Positions 54,293 to 64,000 of a stretch of DNA of 64,000 bases are shown here, in pieces (the first letter of the stretch is position 1; each line of letters begins with the position of its first letter). The notes under the pieces are model-generated. The model had not been told where the DNA came from. It worked only from the letters and a program-made list of their open reading frames with translations, and did no database searches. This stretch comes from Citrobacter koseri (GTDB lineage Bacteria; Pseudomonadota; Gammaproteobacteria; Enterobacterales; Enterobacteriaceae): positions 248,001-312,000 of the forward strand of contig UAVY01000010.1 in the NCBI GenBank assembly GCA_900446925.1, read 5' to 3'. Made by a program: the position numbers and the translations under genes.

Positions 54293-55940
54293 ATGAATGG
54301 GGCACAGTGGGTGGTACATGCTTTGCGAGCACAGGGCGTTGAAACCGTTTTTGGTTATCCCGGTGGCGCAATTATGCCGGTTTACGATGCGTTGTATGAC
54401 GGCGGCGTGGAACATCTGTTGTGTCGTCACGAGCAGGGTGCGGCGATGGCGGCAATTGGCTATGCGCGTTCAACGGGCAAAACGGGCGTCTGTATCGCCA
54501 CGTCCGGCCCTGGCGCTACCAATTTGATCACCGGTCTGGCTGACGCACTGTTAGATTCCGTGCCGGTTGTGGCCATCACGGGTCAGGTTTCCGCTCCGTT
54601 CATCGGAACGGACGCTTTTCAGGAGGTTGATGTGCTGGGGCTGTCGTTGGCATGTACGAAGCACAGCTTCCTCGTGCAATCGCTGGAAGAGCTGCCGCGC
54701 ATCATGGCTGAGGCTTTCCGGGTTGCGAACTCGGGTCGTCCTGGCCCTGTTCTGGTTGATATCCCCAAAGATATCCAGTTAGCCAATGGTTCACTGGAGC
54801 CGTATTTCACCACCGTTGAAAATGAAACGGCTTTCCCGCACGCGGACGTTGAGCAGGCGCGTCGGATGATGGCGCAGGCGCAAAAACCGATGCTGTACGT
54901 GGGCGGCGGCGTAGGCATGGCGCAGGCCGTACCCGCGCTGCGCGCATTTATCGCTGCGACGCAAATGCCGGTGACCTGCACGTTAAAAGGCCTGGGCGCG
55001 GTGGATGCCGACTATCCGTATTATCTCGGTATGTTGGGGATGCATGGCACTAAAGCGGCAAACTTTGCGGTGCAGGAGTGCGATCTGCTGATTGCCGTAG
55101 GGGCACGTTTTGATGACCGGGTGACGGGCAAGCTGAATACCTTTGCGCCGAACGCCAGCGTGATCCACATGGATATCGATCCGGCGGAAATGAACAAACT
55201 GCGTCAGGCGCATGTCGCGTTGCAGGGCGATCTGAACGCATTATTGCCCGCGTTACAGCAACCGTTAAATATTGACGCCTGGCGTCAGCACAATGCTGAA
55301 CTGCGTACTGAGCACGCCTGGCGTTACGATCATCCCGGTGAAGCCATCTATGCGCCGCTGCTGTTAAAACAGTTGTCGGAACGTAAACCCGCAGACAGCG
55401 TGGTGACAACGGATGTGGGCCAGCATCAGATGTGGTCTGCGCAGCATATGACGTACTCGCGCCCGGAGAATTTCATCACCTCTAGCGGCTTAGGTACGAT
55501 GGGTTTTGGCCTGCCTGCGGCGGTTGGCGCGCAGGTTGCGAGGCCGAATGATACCGTTATCTGTATCTCCGGTGACGGCTCTTTCATGATGAATGTACAA
55601 GAGTTGGGCACCGTAAAACGCAAGCAGTTGCCGTTGAAGATTGTCTTACTCGATAACCAGCGGTTAGGCATGGTTCGACAATGGCAACAACTGTTTTTCC
55701 AGGAACGATATAGCGAAACCACCCTTACCGATAACCCCGATTTCCTCATGTTAGCCAGCGCCTTCGGCATTCCTGGCCAACACATCACCCGTAAAGACCA
55801 GGGTTGAAGCGGCGCTCGACACCATGCTGAACAGTGATGGGCCATACCTGCTTCATGTCTCAATCGACGAACTTGAGAATGTCTGGCCCCTGGTGCCGCC
55901 TGGCGCCAGTAACTCAGAAATGCTGGAGAAATTATCATGA
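54293..55940 (+). CDS. ilvG: Acetolactate synthase II large subunit IlvG (one late indel)
   Basis: IlvG is the valine-resistant AHAS II catalytic subunit, making acetolactate and acetohydroxybutyrate with ThDP, FAD and Mg. The glutamate-bearing [16 protein letters not shown] (catalytic Glu) and the ThDP motif GDGSFMMN through to the DNQRLG region are intact. The frame passes cleanly through the region where K-12 has its inactivating deletion. A single extra G near 55803 shifts the last 45 codons; the true end EMLEKLS is present before the TGA at 55938. Repaired length is 548 residues. Confidence 0.95.
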
Positions 55941-56200
55941 TGCAACATCAGGTCAATGTGGCGGCTCGCTTCAACCCGGAAACGTTAGAACGTGTTTTAC
56001 GCGTGGTTCGCCACCGTGGTTTTCAGGTGTGCTCCATGAATATGGAAGCCGCCACCGATGCGCAAAATATAAATATCGAATTGACCGTTGCCAGCCCCCG
56101 GTCGGTCGACTTACTGTTTAGTCAGTTAAGTAAACTGGTAGATGTTGCACATGTTGCTATCTGCCAGAGCACAACTACATCACAACAAATCCGCGCCTGA
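55937..56200 (+). CDS. ilvM: Acetolactate synthase II small subunit IlvM
   Basis: IlvM is the regulatory ACT-domain subunit of AHAS II, needed for IlvG activity. 87 residues, intact, starting [16 protein letters not shown]. Its ATG overlaps the ilvG stop in the sequence ATGA, showing translational coupling. The ilvE start follows 17 bp after the stop. Confidence 0.96.
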   Translation: MMQHQVNVAARFNPETLERVLRVVRHRGFQVCSMNMEAATDAQNINIELTVASPRSVDLLFSQLSKLVDVAHVAICQSTTTSQQIRA

Positions 56201-56217
56201 GCGCAAAAGGAAGAAAA

Positions 56218-57147
56218 ATGACGACGAAAAAAGCTGATTACATCTGGTTCAATGGTGAGATGATTCGTTGGGAAGATGCGAAGGTTCATGTGATGTCCCA
56301 CGCATTGCACTACGGTACTTCTGTGTTTGAAGGGATCCGTTGCTACGACTCTCACAAAGGTCCAGTGGTGTTCCGCCATCGTGAACACATGCAGCGTTTG
56401 CATGATTCAGCCAAAATCTATCGTTTTCCCGTCTCCCAGAGCGTTGATGAGCTGATGGAAGCCTGCCGCGACGTTATCCGTAAAAACAACCTGACCAGCG
56501 CATATATTCGTCCGCTGGTGTTTGTGGGCGATGTAGGGATGGGCGTTAACCCGCCTCCGGGGTACAGCACTGACGTCATCATCGCGGCGTTCCCGTGGGG
56601 CGCATACCTGGGCGCAGAAGCGCTGGATCAGGGGATCGATGCGATGGTTTCTTCCTGGAACCGCGCAGCGCCAAATACCATTCCGACAGCGGCAAAAGCG
56701 GGCGGTAACTACCTTTCTTCACTGCTGGTAGGGAGTGAAGCGCGTCGTCATGGCTACCAGGAAGGTATCGCGTTGGATGTGAATGGTTATATTTCCGAAG
56801 GCGCAGGCGAAAACCTGTTTGAAGTGAAAGATGGCGTGTTGTTTACCCCGCCGTTTACCTCCTCCGCGCTGCCAGGTATTACCCGTGATGCGATCATCAA
56901 GCTGGCGAAAGAGCTGGATATCGAAGTGCGTGAGCAGGTGCTGTCTCGCGAATCTCTGTATCTGGCGGACGAAGTGTTTATGTCCGGTACTGCGGCAGAG
57001 ATCACACCGGTTCGCAGCGTGGACGGTATCCAGGTAGGCGAAGGCCGCTGCGGTCCGGTCACTAAACGTATTCAGCAAGCATTCTTTGGCCTCTTCACCG
57101 GTGAAACCGAAGATAAATGGGGCTGGTTGGATCAGGTAAATCCATAA
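56218..57147 (+). CDS. ilvE: Branched-chain amino acid aminotransferase IlvE
   Basis: IlvE performs the last step of Val, Ile and Leu synthesis. It is a fold-type IV PLP enzyme. The catalytic Lys is in the segment TAAKAGGNYLSSLL, and the class IV signature runs from EGAGENLFEVKDG onward. 309 residues, intact. It starts MTTKKADYIWFNGEMIRW. Confidence 0.97.
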   Translation: MTTKKADYIWFNGEMIRWEDAKVHVMSHALHYGTSVFEGIRCYDSHKGPVVFRHREHMQRLHDSAKIYRFPVSQSVDELMEACRDVIRKNNLTSAYIRPLVFVGDVGMGVNPPPGYSTDVIIAAFPWGAYLGAEALDQGIDAMVSSWNRAAPNTIPTAAKAGGNYLSSLLVGSEARRHGYQEGIALDVNGYISEGAGENLFEVKDGVLFTPPFTSSALPGITRDAIIKLAKELDIEVREQVLSRESLYLADEVFMSGTAAEITPVRSVDGIQVGEGRCGPVTKRIQQAFFGLFTGETEDKWGWLDQVNP

Positions 57148-57213
57148 ATTAAAAATAAATGGGACGGCACGCACCGTCCCATTTAACAGACAGACACTGG
57201 GAGTAAATTACGC

Positions 57214-59064
57214 ATGCCTAAGTATCGTTCCGCCACAACCACACATGGTCGCAATATGGCGGGTGCCCGCGCGCTGTGGCGCGCCACCGGGATGACCGAT
57301 GCCGATTTTGGCAAACCGATCATCGCTGTCGTGAACTCATTCACCCAGTTTGTGCCGGGTCACGTTCACCTGCGCGATCTCGGTAAACTGGTCGCCGAAC
57401 AGATTGAAGCCGCTGGCGGCGTCGCCAAAGAGTTCAACACCATTGCCGTGGATGATGGCATCGCTATGGGTCACGGGGGCATGCTGTATTCACTGCCGTC
57501 TCGCGAACTGATCGCCGACTCGGTGGAGTACATGGTGAACGCCCACTGTGCGGATGCGATGGTCTGTATCTCCAACTGCGACAAAATCACCCCAGGGATG
57601 CTGATGGCCTCGCTGCGCCTGAACATTCCGGTAATTTTTGTCTCCGGCGGCCCGATGGAAGCCGGGAAAACCAAACTTTCCGATCAGATCATCAAGCTCG
57701 ATCTGGTTGATGCGATGATTCAGGGCGCGGACCCGAAAGTTTCCGACGATCAGAGTAATCAGGTCGAACGCTCCGCTTGCCCGACCTGTGGGTCGTGTTC
57801 CGGGATGTTCACCGCTAACTCAATGAACTGCCTGACGGAAGCGCTGGGTCTGTCGCAGCCGGGCAATGGCTCGTTGCTGGCAACCCACGCCGATCGCAAG
57901 CAGCTGTTCCTCAATGCCGGTAAGCGCATTGTTGAGCTGACTAAACGTTACTACGAGCAGGACGACGCTTCCGCACTGCCGCGTAATATCGCCAGTAAAG
58001 CGGCGTTTGAAAACGCCATGACGCTGGATATCGCCATGGGCGGTTCGACCAACACCGTTTTACACCTGCTGGCGGCGGCGCAGGAAGCGGAAATCGACTT
58101 CACCATGAGCGATATCGACAAGCTTTCCCGCAAGGTTCCACAGTTGTGTAAAGTCGCGCCAAGTACGCAGAAATACCACATGGAAGACGTCCACCGCGCA
58201 GGCGGCGTGCTGGGTATTCTGGGCGAGCTGGATCGTGCCGGGCTGATGAATCGCGATGTAAAAAACGTGCTGGGTCTGACGCTGCCGCAAACGCTGGAGC
58301 AGTACGATGTTATGATCAGCCAGAATGAAGCGGTAAAACAGATGTTCCGTGCAGGCCCGGCGGGTATCCGCACGACGCAGGCGTTCTCGCAGGATTGCCG
58401 CTGGGATTCGCTGGATACCGACCGCGCCGAAGGCTGCATTCGCTCGCTGGAACATGCCTACAGCAAAGATGGCGGTCTGGCGGTGCTCTACGGTAACTTT
58501 GCTGAAAACGGCTGTATCGTAAAAACCGCAGGCGTGGATGACAGCATCCTGAAATTTACCGGCCCGGCGAAAGTCTATGAAAGCCAGGACGATGCGGTTG
58601 AGGCGATCCTCGGCGGTAAAGTGGTTGCCGGTGATGTGGTGGTTATTCGCTACGAAGGGCCGAAGGGTGGGCCTGGTATGCAGGAAATGCTCTACCCGAC
58701 CACCTTCCTGAAATCGATGGGGCTGGGTAAAGCCTGTGCGCTGATCACCGATGGCCGTTTCTCCGGCGGCACGTCTGGCCTCTCTATCGGTCACGTCTCA
58801 CCGGAAGCGGCCAGCGGCGGTAATATCGCCATCATTGAAGATGGCGACATGATTGCTATTGATATTCCAAACCGTGGTATTCAACTGCAACTGAGCGATG
58901 CGGAAATCGCCGCGCGTCGCGAAGCGCAGGAAGCCCGTGGTGATAAAGCCTGGACGCCGAAAGATCGTCAGCGTCCGGTCTCCTTTGCGCTGCGTGCTTA
59001 TGCCAGCCTGGCGACCAGCGCCGATAAAGGCGCGGTACGCGATAAATCGAAGCTGGGAGGTTGA
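57214..59064 (+). CDS. ilvD: Dihydroxy-acid dehydratase IlvD
   Basis: IlvD dehydrates dihydroxy-acids to the 2-keto acids for Val and Ile with an iron-sulfur cluster. The Cys motifs [12 protein letters not shown] and [18 protein letters not shown] are present, and [19 protein letters not shown] is the C-terminal signature. 616 residues, intact. Its stop is followed almost at once by ilvA. Confidence 0.97.
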   Translation: MPKYRSATTTHGRNMAGARALWRATGMTDADFGKPIIAVVNSFTQFVPGHVHLRDLGKLVAEQIEAAGGVAKEFNTIAVDDGIAMGHGGMLYSLPSRELIADSVEYMVNAHCADAMVCISNCDKITPGMLMASLRLNIPVIFVSGGPMEAGKTKLSDQIIKLDLVDAMIQGADPKVSDDQSNQVERSACPTCGSCSGMFTANSMNCLTEALGLSQPGNGSLLATHADRKQLFLNAGKRIVELTKRYYEQDDASALPRNIASKAAFENAMTLDIAMGGSTNTVLHLLAAAQEAEIDFTMSDIDKLSRKVPQLCKVAPSTQKYHMEDVHRAGGVLGILGELDRAGLMNRDVKNVLGLTLPQTLEQYDVMISQNEAVKQMFRAGPAGIRTTQAFSQDCRWDSLDTDRAEGCIRSLEHAYSKDGGLAVLYGNFAENGCIVKTAGVDDSILKFTGPAKVYESQDDAVEAILGGKVVAGDVVVIRYEGPKGGPGMQEMLYPTTFLKSMGLGKACALITDGRFSGGTSGLSIGHVSPEAASGGNIAIIEDGDMIAIDIPNRGIQLQLSDAEIAARREAQEARGDKAWTPKDRQRPVSFALRAYASLATSADKGAVRDKSKLGG

Positions 59065-59066
59065 TG

Positions 59067-60611
59067 ATGGCCGAGTCGCAACCCCTGTCAGCCGCCCCGG
59101 AAGGGGCGGAGTACCTGCGTGCGGTACTCCGCGCGCCGGTATATGAAGCAGCGCAGGTGACGCCGCTGCAAAAAATGGAAAAACTTTCTTCGCGCCTCGA
59201 CAACGTTATTCTCGTGAAGCGTGAAGACAGGCAGCCTGTACACAGCTTCAAGCTGCGCGGAGCCTACGCGATGATGGCGGGGCTTACCGAAGAACAAAAA
59301 GCCCACGGCGTTATCACCGCATCGGCGGGTAACCATGCTCAGGGTGTGGCGTTCTCCTCCGCGCGTTTGGGTGTGAAAGCATTGATTGTGATGCCGCTGG
59401 CGACCGCCGATATCAAAGTGGACGCGGTGCGTGGTTTGGCGGGGAAGTGCTGCTGCACGGCGCGAACTTTGATGAAGCGAAAGCAAAAGCTATCGAGCTG
59501 GCGCAACAGCAGGGCTTTACCTGGGTTCCGCCGTTCGATCATCCGATGGTGATTGCCGGGCAGGGCACGCTGGCGCTGGAACTGCTCCAGCAGGATGCGC
59601 ATCTCGACCGCGTATTCGTGCCGGTTGGCGGCGGTGGACTGGCGGCAGGCGTGGCGGTGCTCATCAAACAGCTGATGCCGCAAATCAAAGTGATCGCCGT
59701 TGAAGCGGAAGATTCGGCCTGCCTGAAAGCGGCGCTGGATGCCGGTCATCCGGTGGATCTCCCGCGTGTGGGACTGTTTGCCGAAGGCGTGGCGGTTAAA
59801 CGTATCGGCGATGAAACCTTCCGTCTGTGCCAGAGAATATCTCGACGACATTATCACCGTCGACAGCGATGCGATTTGCGCAGCGATGAAAGATCTGTTC
59901 GAGGATGTGCGTGCGGTGGCGGAACCTTCCGGTGCGCTGGCGCTGGCGGGGATGAAAAAATACATCGCCCAACACAATATTCGCGGCGAACGCCTGGCGC
60001 ATGTGCTTTCTGGCGCGAATGTGAACTTTCATGGTCTGCGCTATGTGTCTGAACGCTGCGAGCTGGGTGAACAGCGCGAAGCGCTGCTGGCGGTGACTAT
60101 CCCGGAAGAGAAAGGCAGCTTCCTGAAGTTTTGTCAGCTGCTGGGCGGCCGTTCCGTTACCGAATTTAACTACCGTTTTGCCGACGCTCAAGATGCCTGC
60201 ATTTTTGTCGGCGTCCGTCTGAGCCGTGGACTGGAAGAGCGCAAAGAGATTCTCGCGCTGCTGCATGAAGGCGGCTACAGCGTGGTGGATCTCTCCGACG
60301 ACGAAATGGCGAAACTGCATGTGCGCTATATGGTTGGCGGACGCCCATCGAAACCGTTGCAGGAACGTCTGTACAGTTTCGAATTTCCAGAGTCGCCCGG
60401 CGCGCTGCTGAAGTTTCTACACACGCTGGGAACGCACTGGAATATTTCGCTGTTCCACTATCGCAGCCACGGTACCGACTATGGTCGTGTGCTGGCGGCG
60501 TTCGAACTGGGCGAAAACGAGCCTGATTTCGAAACCCGGCTGAATGAGCTGGGCTATGAGTGCCACAACGAAAGCGATAACCCGGCGTTCCGCTTTTTCC
60601 TGGCGGGTTAG
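59067..60611 (+). CDS. ilvA: Threonine deaminase IlvA (two compensating indels)
   Basis: IlvA converts threonine to 2-ketobutyrate, the committed step of isoleucine synthesis, and is feedback-inhibited by isoleucine. The PLP Lys is in HSFKLRGAYAMM. The glycine-rich loop VGGGGLAAG follows, and the C-terminal half holds two ACT-like regulatory repeats. The start is at 59067 (MAESQPLS). A missing T near 59435 and an extra A near 59832 cancel, so the total is exactly 515 codons. The segment between them is off frame as written. Confidence 0.95.
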
Positions 60612-60624
60612 GGTGTTCGGGAAA

Positions 60625-60706
60625 ATGCCTGATGGCGCTGCGCTTATCAGGCCTACGTTCTTTTGAGCCGTAGGCTGGATAAGGCGCTTGCGCCGCCATC
60701 CGGCAT
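60625..60706. repeat. REP/BIME element between ilvA and ilvY
   Basis: Units GCCTGATGGCGC...CTTATCAGGCC and GTAGGCTGGATAAGGCGC...GCCATCCGGC. The second reaches the last base of the ilvY stop codon. Confidence 0.75.
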
Positions 60707-61596
60707 TAGTGACCAGGCAGTAAATTCCAGAACGCATCAATAAGCGGCTCATGCAGCCGCTTTTTTTGTGCGCAAACGCCCAGCTCAAACGGCGTTTTCT
60801 CGTCGCTGCGCTCCAGGATCATCACGCGGTTACGCACGGGTTCAGGGCTATTTTCCAATACCACTTCCGGCAGCAGCGCCACGCCGCAGCCGAGCGCGAC
60901 CATCGACACCATCGCTTCATGTCCACCGACCGTCGCGTATATCGACGGATTGCTGATTTTCTGACGGCGGAACCACAGCTCAATACGGCGACGCACCGGG
61001 CCTTGATCGGCCATGATAAACGGCACCGTTGACCAGTCGGGTTTATCCACTGAGACCTGATTTCGCACCGGGCAAGGCAATGCGGGAGCTATCAGCACCA
61101 CCGCCAGATTCTCCAGCATTGAAAACGCGACCGCGCCGGGCAGGGTTTCCGGTTTACCGGCAATCGCCAGATCCGCCTCGCCCGTCACCACTTTTTCCAT
61201 CGCATCGGCGGCATCGCCGGTGGTGAGTTTGATTTCCACAGAGGGATGCTCCGCCCGGAAACGGTCAAGAATGGGCGGCAGATGGCTATAAGCGGCAGTG
61301 ACCGAGCAGAAGATATGCAGCTCGCCCGACAGCGACGGGCCTTGTTGGTCGATGGTGTGACGTAACTGCTGATACTGCAACAGCGTTTGCTGGGCGAACG
61401 TTCGCAGCTCTTCTCCCGCTTCGGTGAGCGTAACGGTACGGTTATCGCGAATGAACAGCGGCTGACCGAGATCCTCTTCGAGGCGTTGAATCTGCCGGGA
61501 GAGCGTGGAAGGGCTAACGTGCATTGCCCGCGCGCTGCGGCCAAAATGGCGACTTTCCGCCAGATGCAGGAAGGTTTTCAGATCGCGTAAATCCAC
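60706..61596 (-). CDS. ilvY: LysR-family activator IlvY
   Basis: IlvY activates ilvC when acetolactate or acetohydroxybutyrate accumulates. The 296-residue frame is intact, with the helix-turn-helix FGRSARAMHVSPSTLSRQIQ near residue 18 and a LysR effector domain. It is divergent from ilvC with two operators between them. Confidence 0.96.
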   Translation of the reverse strand: MDLRDLKTFLHLAESRHFGRSARAMHVSPSTLSRQIQRLEEDLGQPLFIRDNRTVTLTEAGEELRTFAQQTLLQYQQLRHTIDQQGPSLSGELHIFCSVTAAYSHLPPILDRFRAEHPSVEIKLTTGDAADAMEKVVTGEADLAIAGKPETLPGAVAFSMLENLAVVLIAPALPCPVRNQVSVDKPDWSTVPFIMADQGPVRRRIELWFRRQKISNPSIYATVGGHEAMVSMVALGCGVALLPEVVLENSPEPVRNRVMILERSDEKTPFELGVCAQKKRLHEPLIDAFWNLLPGH

Positions 61597-61619
61597 TGGC
61601 TTTACTCCCGATGTCTACG

Positions 61620-61668
61620 TTGCAGAAATTGCAATGTGATGTTGTGAATATATCAATTTCCGCAATAA
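61620..61668. promoter_or_regulatory. IlvY operators between ilvY and ilvC
   Basis: The near-perfect palindrome TTGCAGAAATTGCAA (61620-61634) next to ilvY is operator O1. A second related half-site ATTTCCGCAATAAAT (about 61655-61668) closer to ilvC is O2. This matches the tandem LysR operators known for E. coli ilvYC. Confidence 0.75.
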
Positions 61669-61761
61669 ATTTCCTGTCATATAGTGAGTTCATTCTCTCT
61701 TGCACAGACACGGCAAGCGAACCGAACAATAAGCACGACACAACATCACGGAGTTACAGAT

Positions 61762-63238
61762 ATGGCTAACTACTTTAATACACTGAATCTGCGCCAGCAG
61801 TTGGCGCAACTGGGTAAATGTCGCTTTATGGGCCGCGATGAATTTGCCGGATGGCGCGAGCTACCTTCAGGGTAAAAAAGTGGTCATCGTCGGCTGTGGC
61901 GCTCAGGGGCTGAACCAGGGCCTGAACATGCGTGACTCCGGTCTGGATATCGCCTACGCCCTGCGTAAAGAGGCGATTGCCGAGAAACGTGCTTCCTGGC
62001 GTAAAGCGACCGAAAACGGCTTCAAAGTGGGGACTTACGAAGAGCTGATCCCGCAGGCTGATCTGGTGGTTAACCTGACGCCGGACAAACAGCACTCCGA
62101 CGTGGTGCGTTCCGTACAGCCGCTGATGAAAGACGGCGCGGCACTGGGTTACTCCCACGGTTTCAACATCGTGGAAGTGGGCGAGCAGATCCGCAAAGAC
62201 ATCACCGTGGTGATGGTGGCGCCGAAGTGCCCGGGTACTGAAGTCCGTGAAGAGTACAAACGTGGTTTCGGTGTACCGACGCTGATCGCCGTTCACCCGG
62301 AAAACGATCCGAAAGGCGAAGGGATGGCGATTGCCAAAGCATGGGCGGCGGCAACTGGCGGTCATCGTGCGGGCGTGCTGGAGTCCTCCTTCGTGGCGGA
62401 AGTGAAATCTGACCTGATGGGCGAGCAGACCATCCTGTGCGGTATGCTGCAAGCGGGTTCTCTGCTGTGCTTCGATAAGCTGGTGGAAGAAGGTACTGAC
62501 CCGGCATATGCGGAAAAACTGATTCAGTACGGCTGGGAAACTATCACCGAAGCGCTGAAGCAGGGCGGTATTACGCTGATGATGGATCGTCTGTCCAATC
62601 CGGCAAAACTGCGTGCTTATGCGCTGTCTGAACAGCTGAAAACCATCATGGCGCCGCTGTTCCAGAAACACATGGACGACATCATCTCCGGTGAATTCTC
62701 CTCCGGCATGATGGCGGACTGGGCGAACGACGATAAGAAACTGCTGACCTGGCGTGAAGAGACCGGTAAAACCGCATTCGAAACCGCGCCGCAGTATGAA
62801 GGTAAAATCGGTGAGCAGGAGTACTTCGATAAAGGCGTACTGATGATCGCGATGGTGAAAGCGGGCGTTGAGCTGGCATTCGAAACCATGGTGGATTCCG
62901 GCATCATCGAAGAGTCTGCGTACTATGAGTCACTGCACGAACTGCCGCTGATCGCCAACACCATCGCCCGTAAGCGTCTGTATGAAATGAACGTGGTTAT
63001 CTCTGACACCGCCGAGTACGGCAACTACCTGTTCTCTTACGCTTGCGTACCGTTGCTGAAAGCGTTCATGACTGAAATTCAACCGGGCGATCTGGGTAAA
63101 GCGATTGCTGAAGGCGCGGTTGACAACGCACAGTTGCGTGATGTGAACGAAGCGATTCGTGGCCACGCTATTGAGAAAGTGGGCCAGAAACTGCGTGGCT
63201 ATATGACTGATATGAAACGCATTGCGGTAGCTGGTTAA
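61762..63238 (+). CDS. ilvC: Ketol-acid reductoisomerase IlvC (one early indel)
   Basis: IlvC is the class II NADPH-dependent ketol-acid reductoisomerase of Val/Ile synthesis. The start [16 protein letters not shown] at 61762 follows a GGAG site. An extra G in CCGGATG near 61851 shifts the frame after 30 codons, and the rest is open to 63238. The Rossmann loop [14 protein letters not shown] is present, as is the long C-terminal helical domain that marks class II enzymes. Repaired length is 491 residues. Confidence 0.96.
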
Positions 63239-63245
63239 ACAGGTT

Positions 63246-63323
63246 GTCGGGTGGCGCTAACGCTTACCCGACCTACAAAAAGCCATTATTTCGTAGGCCG
63301 GGTAAGCGTTAGCGCCATCCGGC
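63246..63323. repeat. REP/BIME element after ilvC
   Basis: Inverted units GTCGGGTGGCGC...GCTTACCCGAC and GTAGGCCGGGTAAGCG...GCGCCATCCGGC between convergent ilvC and ppiC. Confidence 0.78.
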
Positions 63324-63357
63324 AAAAAAGCCCGGAGTATGAACCTCCGGGCTTTTT
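63324..63357. terminator. Terminator shared by ilvC and ppiC
   Basis: AAAAAAGCCCGGAGG-type stem GCCCGGAG...CTCCGGGC flanked by A-run and T-run. It can end transcription from both sides. Confidence 0.88.
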
Positions 63358-63358
63358 A

Positions 63359-63676
<318 letters not shown>

Positions 63677-63834
63677 TTATCATTCCTTAGGGTGTCGGAC
63701 ATATACTCTTCGCCATCGCAGGACAGATGTCCCTCCGGGTTTAATGAACCGGGAGATGAACGACACTTTTATCAGACATATTCCCTCTGCAACAGGACAG
63801 CCGTCCTGTCTTTCCATCTCAGGAGAGAGATAAC

Positions 63835-64000
63835 ATGAGCTCAATGAAAAACGCAGAATTTTCAGGCGACTGGCTGACAGGGCTAATCCAAATCGTACGC
63901 GATCCGCAGCTGTATGAGCTGCTCAAATATTGCCCGCTGGACATCATGCAGTGCTGGCGCGTTGAGGAAATACCTCGCGGAGCGCTGATTTGCCGTCAGG
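63835..64000 (+). CDS. Start of a Crp/Fnr-like cyclic-nucleotide-binding domain protein (truncated by the window)
   Basis: The ATG at 63835 follows an AGGAGAG site (63821-63827) and opens MSSMKNAEFSGDWLTGLIQI. The frame runs off the edge after 55 codons. The segment LLKYCPLDIMQCWRVEEIPRGALICRQ resembles the first strands of a cNMP-binding beta-roll (xxxxIPRGxxICRQGE type). I know of no E. coli K-12 gene at this position. Function and exact family are uncertain because most of the gene is outside the window. Confidence 0.5.
   Translation, partial: MSSMKNAEFSGDWLTGLIQIVRDPQLYELLKYCPLDIMQCWRVEEIPRGALICRQ

Overview
The window is the oriC-side core of an enterobacterial chromosome. Gene order and protein sequences match the rpmH-to-ilvC stretch of Escherichia coli and Salmonella almost gene for gene. 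The 16S sequence and the absence of E. coli-specific insertions (no tnaCAB after mnmE, no cbr/bgl block between yieH and phoU) point to the Salmonella-Citrobacter side of the family, probably Salmonella or a close relative. Species cannot be fixed by eye.

Layout. 0.3-4.2 kb: rpmH, rnpA, yidD, yidC and mnmE (ribosome, tRNA processing, membrane-protein insertion, tRNA modification). 4.4-10.3 kb: mdtL, yidZ, yieE, chrR, adeP, yieH (efflux, regulator, orphan phosphopantetheinyl transferase-like protein, quinone reductase, adenine uptake, sugar-phosphate phosphatase). 10.4-15.2 kb: pstSCAB-phoU phosphate-uptake operon on the minus strand, with Pho boxes. 15.4-18.8 kb: glmUS (UDP-GlcNAc synthesis). 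19.1-26.1 kb: the complete atpIBEFHAGDC operon. 26.6-30.6 kb: rsmG, mnmG, oriC (three 13-mers and DnaA boxes at 29.33-29.60 kb), mioC, asnC. 30.8-34.7 kb: asnA, then viaA and ravA. 35.0-42.9 kb: kup and the ribose operon rbsDACBKR. 42.9-45.1 kb: hsrA and yieP. 45.2-50.8 kb: an rRNA operon (16S, tRNA-Glu, 23S, 5S, tRNA-Asp, tRNA-Trp). 50.9-53.7 kb: hdfR, maoP, yifB. 54.0-63.6 kb: ilvLGMEDA, ilvY, ilvC (branched-chain amino acids) and ppiC. The window ends inside a gene whose start resembles a cyclic-nucleotide-binding (Crp/Fnr-like) protein.

The dominant oddity is sequence quality. At least 24 genes, many of them essential single-copy genes (rpmH, rnpA, yidC, glmU), carry single-base insertions or deletions, mostly an extra G or C in a short run. 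They cluster heavily at 0.3-4.2, 18.0-18.8 and 35.3-36.8 kb. I treat these as sequencing or assembly errors and give gene spans as if repaired.

I found no new multi-gene system. The best leads for a second look are a structured, terminator-like element between rsmG and atpI, two identical RbsR-type operator cores 80 bp apart upstream of rbsD, the empty mnmE-mdtL junction, variant elements in oriC, the degenerate catalytic motif of YieE, and the truncated gene at the right edge.
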